Assembly: GCA_017619375.1 (NCBI GenBank)
Contig: JAFZSL010000051.1
Coordinates: 231,583 to 295,582 of the forward strand
Length of the DNA: 64,000 nucleotides
Direction of reading: 5' to 3'
From: Prevotella sp.
GTDB lineage: Bacteria > Bacteroidota > Bacteroidia > Bacteroidales > Bacteroidaceae
A model generated the notes under the pieces. It ran no database searches. It was not told where the DNA came from and worked only from the letters and a program-made list of their open reading frames with translations. The stretch's first letter is position 1; each line of letters starts with the position of its first letter. This document shows, in pieces, positions 32,128 to 40,851 of the stretch. Made by a program: the position numbers and the translations under genes.

Positions 32128-34446
32128 ATGAATAAAACCTTTACCATGACCGAACAACAAATGAGGGCCATCTCCGTGGAGGAACTGGTCAACAGCAGAA
32201 AGATTTCAAGAAAGACGTACAACATCCTGGTCAGAGCCAGGATGCGCAATGTTTTCGACCTCGTCAGATATAAGTCGGGGTTGCCACGGCTCTTCAGGTC
32301 GGGAGCGGCCAGCATCAAGGAAATCAACGCACTACTCGAAGAAGTCGAGGGGGTGGGAAGAATAACGGAATTCTCTTCCTTCCTCTTCCCGCCGGAGCCT
32401 CAGGAATCGAAAGGCGAGCAGTTGATTGAATCCTTGACAGAGGAACAGATGGAATTCTTGGAGGAGGTCTACCGACAGCAGGTGGAGCACTTGGCCGTAG
32501 CCAAGGAGAAGACGGCGGTCAAGATGGGAAAGATGCTTGCTGCTATTCCTGCCAGGATATTCTTCCGCGACTATCTTTTGGAGGACAATGACCGTTTCAG
32601 GATGCTGGGAAACATCAGGGAGGCATCGATGGCCTATCTCGACCAGGTGAAGGCAAATGTCAATGAAGCCATTGAAGGATTGGCAGGCAACGACATTCCC
32701 TTGCAATACAAGATATTGATGCTGCACGCTGAAGGATTGCTCGATGGCGATGACTTCATCTTGGATTTTTATAGAAATCACGGATGTCTGCCCATGCTGC
32801 ATCTCGTGCAGAAGACCATCATTGACAAGAAGGATACTCCGCTGTTCAAGGCTTTCTTGCAAAGATATGACATCTTCGGGGGGAAAGTGGAGGTGGATTT
32901 GACACCCATCGAGAAATCCACTTTCACCATCACGTCTTATTCCAACACCATCTTCGATGCATTTTTCTCCTTGGAGGATTCTGTGGAGCCTCTTGGTAAT
33001 TTCATCACGCAATTGTTGGCCGACAACGCCAACATGGCATACTTGGAAGACAAAGTCAAGGATGACTTCGTCTGTGAGGATAGCGAATGCATCAACGACA
33101 TCATTGCTGAAGAGCAACTCATCATGCAACCGCTGTGTGTCGTGGCATTATTGGGTAAATGGATGAAAAAAGACTTTGCGCGCCTGGGTGGATACACCAG
33201 GAACCTGGGCTCTGCCATGGAAGGGAGATGGAGCCATGGATTCCTTGTCAGGAAAAGCATCTTGGGTGAGGTGGACCTGGAAAACGAATTATGGCATTTC
33301 AGGGACACCATTGTCAAAGGAAGCACTGAGGAGCACACCGTGGACATGGAGGAATATGTGGAGGAAAGAATGGGCGGACAAATGGCTCTCGCACCTGTCG
33401 TCAAGCGAATCGTGGTGGACGAATTGGCATTGCCGCTCGACGAGCAAGGTTTTGTGGTGGTGCCAAAGAAGAAGGAGAAGGCTCTGGTGGACAGGTTGTT
33501 CATTCTGCTTGACAACAACAAGGAGCCTATGACGCTCGACCAACTTACCGACGCTATCAACTCAAGTGGAAGTAGAAGGTATGTCAGGGCTTCCATCTCC
33601 CTCGCACTCAACAAGGACCACCGTTTCCAGGGAAGTGGAAAGAAGGGCTGCTATGCTCTCCGTTCATGGCAACTGCCGTTTTTTGGTAGCAATGCTGACA
33701 TCGTTTTCCAGGTCCTCGACGAGGCTAACAGACCTATGAGAACAGACGAAATCGTAACCTTCCTTTCCCAATACAGCTACAACAAGCAATTCTCCAAAGG
33801 CGACCTCGCTTCCGTTTTCCTGCTGGGAAAGGAAAAGTTTGAAAAACTTGGTCCCATGCTCTATGGATTGGTTGGGAGGACTTATTCTGATTCGGAAATG
33901 AACGATGATGAGAAGAAGGATGAGCGCAAGCAAGAGGAATTGCCCGCTCCCTCCCATGTTCAAGAACCGTCGGATTCACTGCAGCAAGAGCCTGTTGCTA
34001 CTGATACTCAAGAACCGTCGGATTCACTGCAGCAAGAGCCTGTTGCCTCTGATATTCAAGAACCGTCGGATTCACCGCAGCAAGAGCCTGTTGCTACTGA
34101 TATTCAAGAACCGTCGGATTTGTCACAACAAGAGTCGCAACCCGTCGTGCAGGATGACACTCCACAACCCGCTGTGCACACTTTAGAGACGGGAATCTTC
34201 CAGTCTCCCTCGCGGAATGTAGAGCAACAGTCGTTGGAAGAGGCCGAAGTTGATGTGGAATGGGCTTGGATGTGTGAAAAAGTGATGGATTTCGTATGCC
34301 AGAACAACAGGGTGCCCTTGGAAATGTTCACCATTGAGGTGGAATTGGCTTCATGGCTTGAAGCCCAAAAAAGTGCCATGAGAGAAGGAAAGCTCTCAGA
34401 TGCCCAGAGGAAAGCCTTGATGGAAATCAGGGACAAATTGTGGTAG
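32128..34446 (+). CDS. unrecognised protein with alpha-CTD-like start and HARE/delta-like winged-helix end
   Basis: With the ATG at 32128 the protein is 772 aa and cytoplasmic. Residues about 14-75 (SRKISRKTYNILVRARMRNV, then LFRSGAASIKEINALLEEV) follow the pattern of the RNA-polymerase alpha C-terminal domain. Residues about 80-435 are helical and not recognised. Residues about 440-510 (KALVDRLFILLDNNKEPMTL then HRFQGSGKKGCYALRSW) resemble the HARE winged-helix domain of RNA-polymerase delta, and 515-590 a second such domain. Residues 612-669 are a Pro/Gln repeat. The end (CQNNRVPLEMFTIEVELASW) is helical. The DNA-binding or polymerase-linked role is inference from patterns. Confidence 0.7.
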   Translation: MNKTFTMTEQQMRAISVEELVNSRKISRKTYNILVRARMRNVFDLVRYKSGLPRLFRSGAASIKEINALLEEVEGVGRITEFSSFLFPPEPQESKGEQLIESLTEEQMEFLEEVYRQQVEHLAVAKEKTAVKMGKMLAAIPARIFFRDYLLEDNDRFRMLGNIREASMAYLDQVKANVNEAIEGLAGNDIPLQYKILMLHAEGLLDGDDFILDFYRNHGCLPMLHLVQKTIIDKKDTPLFKAFLQRYDIFGGKVEVDLTPIEKSTFTITSYSNTIFDAFFSLEDSVEPLGNFITQLLADNANMAYLEDKVKDDFVCEDSECINDIIAEEQLIMQPLCVVALLGKWMKKDFARLGGYTRNLGSAMEGRWSHGFLVRKSILGEVDLENELWHFRDTIVKGSTEEHTVDMEEYVEERMGGQMALAPVVKRIVVDELALPLDEQGFVVVPKKKEKALVDRLFILLDNNKEPMTLDQLTDAINSSGSRRYVRASISLALNKDHRFQGSGKKGCYALRSWQLPFFGSNADIVFQVLDEANRPMRTDEIVTFLSQYSYNKQFSKGDLASVFLLGKEKFEKLGPMLYGLVGRTYSDSEMNDDEKKDERKQEELPAPSHVQEPSDSLQQEPVATDTQEPSDSLQQEPVASDIQEPSDSPQQEPVATDIQEPSDLSQQESQPVVQDDTPQPAVHTLETGIFQSPSRNVEQQSLEEAEVDVEWAWMCEKVMDFVCQNNRVPLEMFTIEVELASWLEAQKSAMREGKLSDAQRKALMEIRDKLW
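33961..34134 (+). repeat. 48-bp coding repeat (16-residue QEPSDSLQQEPVATDT unit)
   Basis: Three full 48-bp units begin at 33961, 34009 and 34057, and a partial unit at 34105. They encode Pro/Gln/Asp-rich linker between the winged-helix part and the C-terminal helical part of the 772-aa protein. DNA identity between units is high, indicating recent expansion. Confidence 0.85.
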
Positions 34447-34490
34447 TCTTCTTGTTTGGCATCGGATAATAATCCCATACAAAAGAATTT

Positions 34491-34563
34491 GGTCTACGGA
34501 GTTGAGGATAGGGAGTTTTCAAGCGCCTCGCGCTTTCTCCTTTACTCCTTTACTCCGTAGACC
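34491..34563. terminator. long inverted repeat between convergent genes, probable terminator
   Basis: GGTCTACGGAGT (34491-34502) pairs with ACTCCGTAGACC (34552-34563); inside, a GGAG-rich stretch can pair further with CTCC-rich repeats. TGTTTTG follows. It lies between the ends of the 772-aa gene and fhs and could stop both. Confidence 0.5.
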
Positions 34564-34610
34564 TGTTTTGTCGGAAGTATGTGGATGATTTAATAGAATC
34601 TGTTGTTCCC

Positions 34611-36281
34611 TTACGAAAGACCGACGATTTGTCCATCGACAACATCGATACGTTCTGCTTGTGGACATTTGGGAAGTCCAGGCATGCGCATCATCTTGCC
34701 GGCGATGGCGACAATCATCTCAGAACCGGAATTGACTATGATTTCACGGATGGAGATGTCGAAACCCTCAGGAGAACCATATAACTTTGCGTCGGCCGAG
34801 AAAGAGAATTGTGTCTTGGCAATGCATACCGGGTATTGCCATAGAGCGGCGTCGGGAGCGTAGAGCACGTCCAATTCGTGGAGTTGAGATTGGGCTTTCT
34901 CGCTGAAGGTGACGGTGGCGGCTCCATAGATGTTCTTGCAAATCTTCTCTATCTTGACAGGGATGCTGTCGGTGCTGTCGTATGCGAAACGAAGCGGCTC
35001 CGACGGGGAGTTTTCGATGGTGGCAACGACGGTGGAGGCCAGGTCGACGGCTCCTTCACCACCTTCGCTGAATGAATTGTTCAAAGCGCAAGCCACGCCA
35101 AGTTCCTCACAGTGTTGGCGGATGAGGTCGAGTTCGCTTTCGCTGTCGAAATCGAAACGGTTGATGGCTACCACGATGTTCTGCCCGAATTGCCGCAGGT
35201 TGCTGATGTGGTGGTCCATGTTGCGGAAACCCTCTACAAGACCGTTGGGGTTGGGCTCCTTGATGCGGTCGATGGGTATGCCGCCGTGCATCTTCAAACC
35301 CTGGGTGGTCACCACAAGTACGGTGAGGGCGGGTTGAAGGCCTGTTTTCCTGCATTTGATGTCAAAGAATTTTTCAGCACCGAGGTCGGCGCCGAACCCT
35401 GCCTCGGTCACCACATAGTCACAGAAAGTGAGGGCGAATTTGGTGGCAAGCACTGATGAGCAGCCGTGGGCGATGTTGGCGAAAGGCCCTCCGTGGATGA
35501 GTGCGGGGGTCTGCTCCGTGGTTTGTACCAAGTTGGGGTGGACAGCATCGAGCAGCAATGCGGTGACGGCGCCTGTCGCCCCGAGGTCGTCGATGGTGAA
35601 TGGCTGAGAGTCGTGTGTGATGCCAAGGACGATATGTCCGATGCGCTGGCGAAGGTCTTCGATGCTGCTGGCCAGGCACAAGATGGCCATAAGTTCCGAG
35701 GCGGGGGTGATGTCGAAGCCGGTTGGGCGCTCCACTCCTTCACCTTGTTGTCCGATGGTGACGTTGCGCAGGGCGCGGTCGTTGACATCGAGCACTCGCT
35801 TCCAGTAAATCTCCCTCAGCACGCCCTCTCCGTGGTGATGGAAAAGGTAGTTGTCGAGCAGTGCTGCTATGGTGTTGTGGGCTGATGTCACGGCGTGGAA
35901 GTCGCCGGTGAAATGAAGGTTGATCTTCTCCATGGGAAGCACTTGGGAATAGCCACCGCCGGCGGCGCCTCCCTTGATGCCGAAACAAGGACCTAATGAG
36001 GGTTCGCGAAGGGCAACTGTTGCACGATGCCCCAACTTGTTGAGACCCAGGGAAAGACCGATGCTCACCGTGGTCTTTCCGATGCCGGCCTTCGTCGGGC
36101 TGATGGAGGTCACCAGGATCAGGTGGTGCTTGTGCACCTGGGTGTCGTCGATGAGCCGCTCGTCTACTTTGGCAATGTAACGGCCATAACTCTCCATGCC
36201 TGTTTCGGGGATGCCCATTTTTGATGCCACCTCGGCGATGGGGGCCAGGGTGGTGGCGCGTGCTATCTCTATGTCTGTCAT
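34611..36281 (-). CDS. fhs: formate-tetrahydrofolate ligase
   Basis: The ATG at 36281 gives 556 aa, the normal length; an upstream in-frame start would add 41 residues through the promoter region and is rejected. The enzyme makes 10-formyl-THF from formate, THF and ATP in one-carbon metabolism. The start [12 protein letters not shown] and the P-loop-like [11 protein letters not shown] (61-71) are typical, as are [20 protein letters not shown] and the [14 protein letters not shown] stretch. It has a TTACCTTTGC -7 box at 36324 and is monocistronic. Confidence 0.96.
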   Translation of the reverse strand: MTDIEIARATTLAPIAEVASKMGIPETGMESYGRYIAKVDERLIDDTQVHKHHLILVTSISPTKAGIGKTTVSIGLSLGLNKLGHRATVALREPSLGPCFGIKGGAAGGGYSQVLPMEKINLHFTGDFHAVTSAHNTIAALLDNYLFHHHGEGVLREIYWKRVLDVNDRALRNVTIGQQGEGVERPTGFDITPASELMAILCLASSIEDLRQRIGHIVLGITHDSQPFTIDDLGATGAVTALLLDAVHPNLVQTTEQTPALIHGGPFANIAHGCSSVLATKFALTFCDYVVTEAGFGADLGAEKFFDIKCRKTGLQPALTVLVVTTQGLKMHGGIPIDRIKEPNPNGLVEGFRNMDHHISNLRQFGQNIVVAINRFDFDSESELDLIRQHCEELGVACALNNSFSEGGEGAVDLASTVVATIENSPSEPLRFAYDSTDSIPVKIEKICKNIYGAATVTFSEKAQSQLHELDVLYAPDAALWQYPVCIAKTQFSFSADAKLYGSPEGFDISIREIIVNSGSEMIVAIAGKMMRMPGLPKCPQAERIDVVDGQIVGLS

Positions 36282-36323
36282 CTTGTTGTTGTCTTGTCGC
36301 TTCGCGAATGTTTGAAAATTGGT

Positions 36324-36333
36324 GCAAAGGTAA
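36324..36333 (-). promoter_or_regulatory. -7 box of fhs (TTACCTTTGC)
   Basis: TTACCTTTGC on the minus strand, 42 nt before the fhs ATG. It lies after the terminator of the tRNA gene. Confidence 0.6.
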
Positions 36334-36406
36334 GGCTTTTTCGTTGAAATACGGAAGATTGGATGAATATTTCCAACAAATGGCGGCTTTCCCATATTTC
36401 CCAAAT

Positions 36407-36438
36407 AAAAAATCGCAGCCGGAAAACTGCGATTTTTT
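36407..36438 (-). terminator. terminator after tRNA-Cys
   Basis: A 12-bp perfect stem (AAAAAATCGCAG at 36407-36418, CTGCGATTTTTT at 36427-36438) directly after the tRNA 3' end. The plus-strand A run becomes the T run on the minus strand. Confidence 0.85.
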
Positions 36439-36439
36439 G

Positions 36440-36511
36440 AGGTGCCTGGCGGATTCGAACCGCCGTAGACGGTTTTGCAGACCGTTGACTAAGCCACTCA
36501 TCCAAGGCACC
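36440..36511 (-). tRNA. tRNA-Cys (GCA)
   Basis: On the minus strand the 72-nt sequence folds as a cloverleaf. The acceptor stem is GGTGCCT/AGGCACC with discriminator T (U). The anticodon arm is ACGGT-CTGCAAA-ACCGT, giving anticodon GCA. The T arm has the GGTTCGAATCC loop. CCA is not encoded. U73 and GCA are identity elements of tRNA-Cys. A -7 box (TTATCTTTGC) is 17 nt upstream and a terminator is directly downstream. Confidence 0.95.
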
Positions 36512-36527
36512 ATTTTGTAAAGCGAGT

Positions 36528-36537
36528 GCAAAGATAA
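36528..36537 (-). promoter_or_regulatory. -7 box of tRNA-Cys (TTATCTTTGC)
   Basis: TTATCTTTGC on the minus strand, 17 nt upstream of the mature tRNA 5' end. Confidence 0.55.
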
Positions 36538-36542
36538 GGCTA

Positions 36543-36761
36543 TTATTTGGTTTGTGCAAATTTTTTCTCCCTTTTTTTCTCTGCGCACTCCCTTTTTGCC
36601 TTTTTCGACAACTTGCTTTTGTCTTTCATTTCTTTCAATGCACATCCGGAACACCCTGCGCATGGGTCTTCGTTTGCTTTCAGTGCGTTGTAGGCGCGAT
36701 AACCCAGATAGACCACGCTGAGCAAAAGCACCAATGATACGATCACATATTGATACAACAT
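36543..36761 (-). CDS. FeoB-associated-type Cys-rich membrane protein
   Basis: This 72-aa protein has one N-terminal membrane helix (VIVSLVLLLSVVYLGY) followed by the Cys motif DPCAGCSGCALK and a Lys-rich tail. This is the pattern of FeoB-associated Cys-rich membrane proteins, which are thought to assist ferrous-iron uptake or electron transfer; their function is not established. No feoA or feoB gene is in this window, so it is an orphan here. It is directly upstream of the tRNA-Cys gene on the same strand. Confidence 0.8.
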   Translation of the reverse strand: MLYQYVIVSLVLLLSVVYLGYRAYNALKANEDPCAGCSGCALKEMKDKSKLSKKAKRECAEKKREKKFAQTK

Positions 36762-36925
36762 CTAACCTTATTCTTTGTTTCCAGGTCTTGCGAATGTAAA
36801 ATGGCAGAACATATCCACCCCTCGTTTCACTTCGGATGAAATACAAAATTAAACAGTTTTTTCCCATCTTCAAAGAATAAAAGGTTTTTTAACCTGCTTG
36901 AGAAGGTTTTTTCCCCATTTTTTCT

Positions 36926-36934
36926 TAACTTTGC
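36926..36934 (+). promoter_or_regulatory. -7 box of the GH5 gene (TAACTTTGC)
   Basis: A perfect TAACTTTGC, 30 nt before the ATG. The 200 bp upstream is AT-rich with several GGTTTTTT runs. Confidence 0.65.
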
Positions 36935-36964
36935 ATCCACTCGAAATAACTATCAAACTACATC

Positions 36965-38890
36965 ATGAAACCTTACCGTATCACCATTCTTGCATTATTG
37001 GCTTTCGTCTGTACATCCTTTGCGCAAGCTGATGATTTTGAAACCGCCACAAGCGCAGTCGCAAATATGAAAGTGGGTTGGAACCTGGGCAACACGCTCG
37101 ATGCCAACTCCGGTTCTCTTGATAATATGTGGATAGAGGCGTGGACGCAGCGCCGACCATCCGATTATGAAACGGCGTGGGGGCAACCGGTCACCACGAG
37201 AGAAGTCATCAGGATGATGAAGAGGGCGGGCTTCAACGCCATCAGGGTGCCGGTCACATGGTGGCCGCACATGGAGGCCACCTTCAATTCCGTCACTTGG
37301 AACAGTCAGACTGAATCGTTGAATCCTTGGGACCCCGAAACCGACCCCATCGGCACGCAAATCGATGAGGAGTGGATGGCAAGGGTGCAGGAGGTCGTCG
37401 ACTATGTCATCGACGAGGGGATGTACTGCATCCTCAACGTACACCATGATACAGGAACTTACTCCACGGCTTGGATAAGGGCTTCCATGGAGAACTACAA
37501 CAAGAACAAGAACACCTTCGCGGCCGTATGGACCCAGATTGCCAATCGGTTCAAAGACTATGACGAGAAACTCATCTTCGAAGGATACAACGAGGTGCTA
37601 GACACCTACAACTCCTGGTGCTTTGCATCCATGGCCACCTCGGGACAATACAACGCCAACGTGGCCAACGATGCCTACAACGCCATCAATAGCTATGCAC
37701 AGTTGTTTGTCAACACCGTGCGCGCCACGGGAGGTAACAATGCACAGAGGAACCTGGCGCTTTGCACTTATTGCGCTGCCAGTGGGGCAGGCAATTGGAA
37801 TACACACCTGCAAGATCCCCTCAAGAAAATGAACAAACCCAGCGACACCGTGGAGGGGCATATCATGTTCGAGGTGCACAGTTATCTTGCCACCGACAAC
37901 ATCAACAACTGCAAGGCCACCGTCGACCAGATGCTCCGCGACATCAATCAGTATCTGGCCACCAAGGGTCCCGTCATCTTCGGTGAGTGGGGCACCTCGG
38001 AGGATGGCACAAACTATTATCAAGATTTCAGGAACAACACCCTGGAATACGCCAACTATTTCGTCAAGAAGGCGAAGGAGTATGGGTTTTGCACCCTCTA
38101 CTGGATGGGACTGACCGACGGAGAGGACCGCACCGTGCCACAATTCACACAGCCCGACCTCGTGGACAAGATCACCAAGGGATATTATGGCAACAATTAC
38201 AACTATAACAACGCTAATCTCAAGGGCGATGTCAATCTGGATGGCTATGTGAATATCACCGACGTCACAATGCTCATCAGTTATGTCCTCGGAGATGGTA
38301 ACCTTGACCCAATACTTGCCGATATCAACGAGGATAATTACGTCAACGTCACGGATGTCACCACCCTTATCGACATAATCCTTGGCGACCCTGTCGTCAT
38401 CACTGACGAACCTACCACGGCCCCCAACGCCCCCACATTGCCGGCTTCAAGCATCGTGCTCTCTGTCTTCAGCGACACCTATGGATTCCCCATTCCTAAC
38501 GGAGAATACAAATATCCCGGTGGATGGTATTACTGTACTGTCACAATGACTGAGGTGGCTGGCACGACTGTCGCCAAAGCGGAATATGCAGAGGAAAGAG
38601 ATGACACCTGGACCGGCCAGGCTGGATTCTGGCAGACAGCAGGCCTGTCTGCGGCAGGGGCAAAGAAGGTCTATCTCACCGCATTCACGCCTGATGCCAA
38701 CCAACTCACCATCGAAATCTTGAACAATCAGGAACAGAAGGTGGCGGATATCGTGATGCCTTTGGAGAAAAACAAGTGGAACTATCTTTCTGCTTCCGTG
38801 GAAGGTCTTGACCTCAGCAATCTCGGCAATGTCAGCGTCCGCGCCGGTCACAGCACCATCTGGTTCACCGACTTCTTCTTCGCAAAGTAG
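36965..38890 (+). CDS. GH5 endoglucanase with dockerin-like module, secreted
   Basis: This 641-aa protein has a signal peptide (cleavage near FAQA). Residues about 25-405 are a GH5 catalytic domain: GWNLGNTLDA start, N209-E210 (FEGYNEV, acid/base) and E341 (FGEWGT, nucleophile). Cellulose or beta-1,4-glucan is the likely substrate. Residues about 420-478 have two dockerin-type calcium repeats: GDVNLDGYVNITDVTMLISY and ADINEDNYVNVTDVTTLID. The last 150 residues (SSIVLSVFSDTYGFPIP ... VRAGHSTIWFTDFFF) form a beta-sandwich, probably carbohydrate-binding. It is monocistronic with a promoter and a strong terminator. Confidence 0.93.
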   Translation: MKPYRITILALLAFVCTSFAQADDFETATSAVANMKVGWNLGNTLDANSGSLDNMWIEAWTQRRPSDYETAWGQPVTTREVIRMMKRAGFNAIRVPVTWWPHMEATFNSVTWNSQTESLNPWDPETDPIGTQIDEEWMARVQEVVDYVIDEGMYCILNVHHDTGTYSTAWIRASMENYNKNKNTFAAVWTQIANRFKDYDEKLIFEGYNEVLDTYNSWCFASMATSGQYNANVANDAYNAINSYAQLFVNTVRATGGNNAQRNLALCTYCAASGAGNWNTHLQDPLKKMNKPSDTVEGHIMFEVHSYLATDNINNCKATVDQMLRDINQYLATKGPVIFGEWGTSEDGTNYYQDFRNNTLEYANYFVKKAKEYGFCTLYWMGLTDGEDRTVPQFTQPDLVDKITKGYYGNNYNYNNANLKGDVNLDGYVNITDVTMLISYVLGDGNLDPILADINEDNYVNVTDVTTLIDIILGDPVVITDEPTTAPNAPTLPASSIVLSVFSDTYGFPIPNGEYKYPGGWYYCTVTMTEVAGTTVAKAEYAEERDDTWTGQAGFWQTAGLSAAGAKKVYLTAFTPDANQLTIEILNNQEQKVADIVMPLEKNKWNYLSASVEGLDLSNLGNVSVRAGHSTIWFTDFFFAK

Positions 38891-38902
38891 GAAACATCAT
38901 TT

Positions 38903-38949
38903 CAAAACGATTCCGGCTCGCAGATGCACTGCGAGCCGGAATCGTTTTG
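38903..38949. terminator. very strong hairpin terminator of the GH5 gene
   Basis: A perfect 21-bp stem with a 5-nt loop (ATGCA); left arm 38903-38923 (CAAAACGATTCCGG...), right arm 38929-38949 ending in CGTTTTG. It can act on both strands. The minus-strand DUF4834 gene is convergent. Confidence 0.9.
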
Positions 38950-39004
38950 TTGTTATGAGAGATTCTGTGTTGTCAAAAGTGATGATGAAGCAGAGGGTTT
39001 GCCA

Positions 39005-39271
39005 TCATTTCTCCTCCTCAAAATCCACGTATTCGCCCTCGTCGTCGGCGATGATTTTGCGGCTGCGCTCCGTGGCGCGTGTGTCGGTGAGTATCTCGCC
39101 GTTGGGCATGGTGGTGGAGGAACCGGAAGAAGGACCATGTGCGGGCTCTTGGCCACCTGGGAACTGCTTCTTCACCTTGCGAAAGGCCAAGTAGATGCGC
39201 AAGGCGAAGTAGGCGAGAACAGCCACTCCGGCGATAAAGATGAAGAAAATGAGTTTCAACAAGAAAACCAT
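39005..39271 (-). CDS. DUF4834 small membrane protein
   Basis: The 88-aa protein has one N-terminal membrane helix (LLKLIFFIFIAGVAVLAYFA), then a basic stretch, a Gly/Ser/Pro linker and a C-terminal acidic motif (DDEGEYVDFEEEK). This is the pattern of DUF4834 proteins, which in Bacteroidota lie next to phospholipid genes. It starts 12 nt after the stop of pssA and so is probably the last gene of the psd-pssA operon. Function unknown. Confidence 0.75.
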   Translation of the reverse strand: MVFLLKLIFFIFIAGVAVLAYFALRIYLAFRKVKKQFPGGQEPAHGPSSGSSTTMPNGEILTDTRATERSRKIIADDEGEYVDFEEEK

Positions 39272-39283
39272 GGGGAGGCAATG

Positions 39284-40000
39284 TTAATGTGACTTGGGAG
39301 CACGGCTATTGGCATAGAGGGAGAGCATCACATACCACGCAATGGCCACTGCTATGCCCGAAACGCCGAGTACCAACAATAGGGGGATGCAGGAGAGGAT
39401 GAAGATGTATTTCACCTCGTTGCCCTTCCAACCCCATTGCTTGAACTTCAAGGCGAAAAGGGGGAGTTCCGCAATCAGCAGCCAACAACTCAGCGCCACC
39501 AATACCAACACTACGGGAAGGGAGAAGGACAGTTGGGTCAGGCGACTGCCGCCACCAACGATGAGCGAACCCCAGAAAAGGGCGTTGGCAGGGGTGGGGA
39601 GGCCGATGAACGAGGTCGTCTGGCGTTCGTCGAGATTGAACTTCGCCAAACGGAGGGCGGAGAAGGCGGCAATGATAAAAGCCAGGTATGGGATGTACTT
39701 GCGGAATGGGTCCAGAAACTCGGGGTAGGGGAGTTGGAAAAGCAAGGTGAAAACCATCGTGGCTGGAGCAACCCCGAAAGTCACGTCGTCTGCCAATGAG
39801 TCCAATTCCTTGCCGATGGGTGAGGACACCTTGAGAAGACGTGCACTCATCCCGTCGAAAAAATCAAAAACTGCACCAAGGATGATGAAAAGCAAAGCCA
39901 TTTCTTGATTGCCATCAAAGGCATAAGTGGTGGCGATGCAGCCGCATAAGAGGTTGCAGCAAGTGATGGAGTTGGGTATCTGTCGGATGATGGCTTTCAT
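39284..40000 (-). CDS. pssA: CDP-diacylglycerol-serine O-phosphatidyltransferase
   Basis: The 238-aa membrane enzyme makes phosphatidylserine from CDP-diacylglycerol and serine. The CDP-alcohol phosphotransferase motif is clear: DGMSARLLKVSSPIGKELDS followed by LADDVTF, which fits DG-x2-AR-x8-G-x3-D-x3-D. Six to eight membrane helices are seen. It follows psd by 34 nt on the minus strand. It works with psd to make phosphatidylethanolamine. Confidence 0.95.
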   Translation of the reverse strand: MKAIIRQIPNSITCCNLLCGCIATTYAFDGNQEMALLFIILGAVFDFFDGMSARLLKVSSPIGKELDSLADDVTFGVAPATMVFTLLFQLPYPEFLDPFRKYIPYLAFIIAAFSALRLAKFNLDERQTTSFIGLPTPANALFWGSLIVGGGSRLTQLSFSLPVVLVLVALSCWLLIAELPLFALKFKQWGWKGNEVKYIFILSCIPLLLVLGVSGIAVAIAWYVMLSLYANSRAPKSH

Positions 40001-40034
40001 GATTACAAGAGTTGTTCCATGACATTGAAAGGAT

Positions 40035-40730
40035 TCAGCCTTTCAACTTTGCGATGATGGTTTGGTCGCCAGTGGTCGATTGCCCCATCTTCACACAGAT
40101 TTCAGTGCCCAAGGGAAGATAGACATCTACGCGCGAACCAAACTTGATGAAGCCCAAATGGTCGTCTATCTCGCATTCCTCACCCTCTTTCGCGTAGGTG
40201 ACGATGCGACGGGCTACGGCACCGGCTATCTGACGGCAAAGGACGCTCACACCTTCGGGAGTCTCTATCATCACGTCGGCATGCTCGTTCTCCTCGCTTG
40301 CCTTGGGCAGCCAGGCTTTGTGGAAATTGCCGTCCTGATGCTTCACCAAGGTCACCTTGCCGTCTACTGGGAACCAGTTGGCATGGACGTTGAACAAACT
40401 CATGAAAATGGACACCATGATGCGACGGTCGTGGAAATACTCATCCTCGTCAACCTCCTCGACAACGACCACGCGGCCGTCGGCGGGAGCGACAACAAGG
40501 TTCGTCGTGTCGTCTACGTCAAGAACACGGATGGGGCAACGGAAAAAATTCAAAACGATGCCATAGAGGACGCCAAAGACAACGGCAAAACTCCAAAATG
40601 GAAGTTTGCTGTCGAATGAACGCCATAAGATGACACCTATCGCTATCAAGATGAACAAACTGTAAAGGAGGGTGTCGTTGCCCTCGCTGTGAAGCCTTTG
40701 CTTTTTAAGTTTGCGAATTCTTCTTCCCAT
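40035..40730 (-). CDS. psd: phosphatidylserine decarboxylase
   Basis: The 231-aa pyruvoyl enzyme decarboxylates phosphatidylserine to phosphatidylethanolamine. It has an N-terminal membrane helix pair ([30 protein letters not shown]). The self-cleavage site lies in [14 protein letters not shown], between Gly and Ser, as in the short psd class. A conserved [11 protein letters not shown] is the substrate region. It is the first gene of psd-pssA-DUF4834, with a promoter at 40755-40787 divergent from dnaE. Confidence 0.95.
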   Translation of the reverse strand: MGRRIRKLKKQRLHSEGNDTLLYSLFILIAIGVILWRSFDSKLPFWSFAVVFGVLYGIVLNFFRCPIRVLDVDDTTNLVVAPADGRVVVVEEVDEDEYFHDRRIMVSIFMSLFNVHANWFPVDGKVTLVKHQDGNFHKAWLPKASEENEHADVMIETPEGVSVLCRQIAGAVARRIVTYAKEGEECEIDDHLGFIKFGSRVDVYLPLGTEICVKMGQSTTGDQTIIAKLKG

Positions 40731-40754
40731 TTTTCACCATGTGAATTTTACCTT

Positions 40755-40787
40755 GCAAAGGTAACGCTTTTTTAACAACCCGACAAA
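40755..40787 (-). promoter_or_regulatory. promoter of the psd-pssA operon
   Basis: -7 box TTACCTTTGC (40755-40764) and -33 box TTTG (40784-40787) 19 nt apart on the minus strand. The start codon is 25 nt downstream. Confidence 0.7.
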
Positions 40788-40826
40788 TTTTTTCCAATAA
40801 TCTTTGGCGGTATCAACTATTAGGCG

Positions 40827-40835
40827 TATCTTTGA
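40827..40835 (+). promoter_or_regulatory. -7 box of dnaE (TATCTTTGA)
   Basis: TATCTTTGA on the plus strand, 17 nt before the ATG at 40852. This is close, so the leader would be short; it excludes the in-frame TTG at 40804. Confidence 0.5.
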
Positions 40836-40851
40836 ACCTCAATTTGCATCT

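Noticed and set aside
35740-36873. Minus-strand open frame crossing fhs, tRNA-Cys and the small Cys protein
   Set aside because: It would run through the tRNA and a terminator; chance frame.
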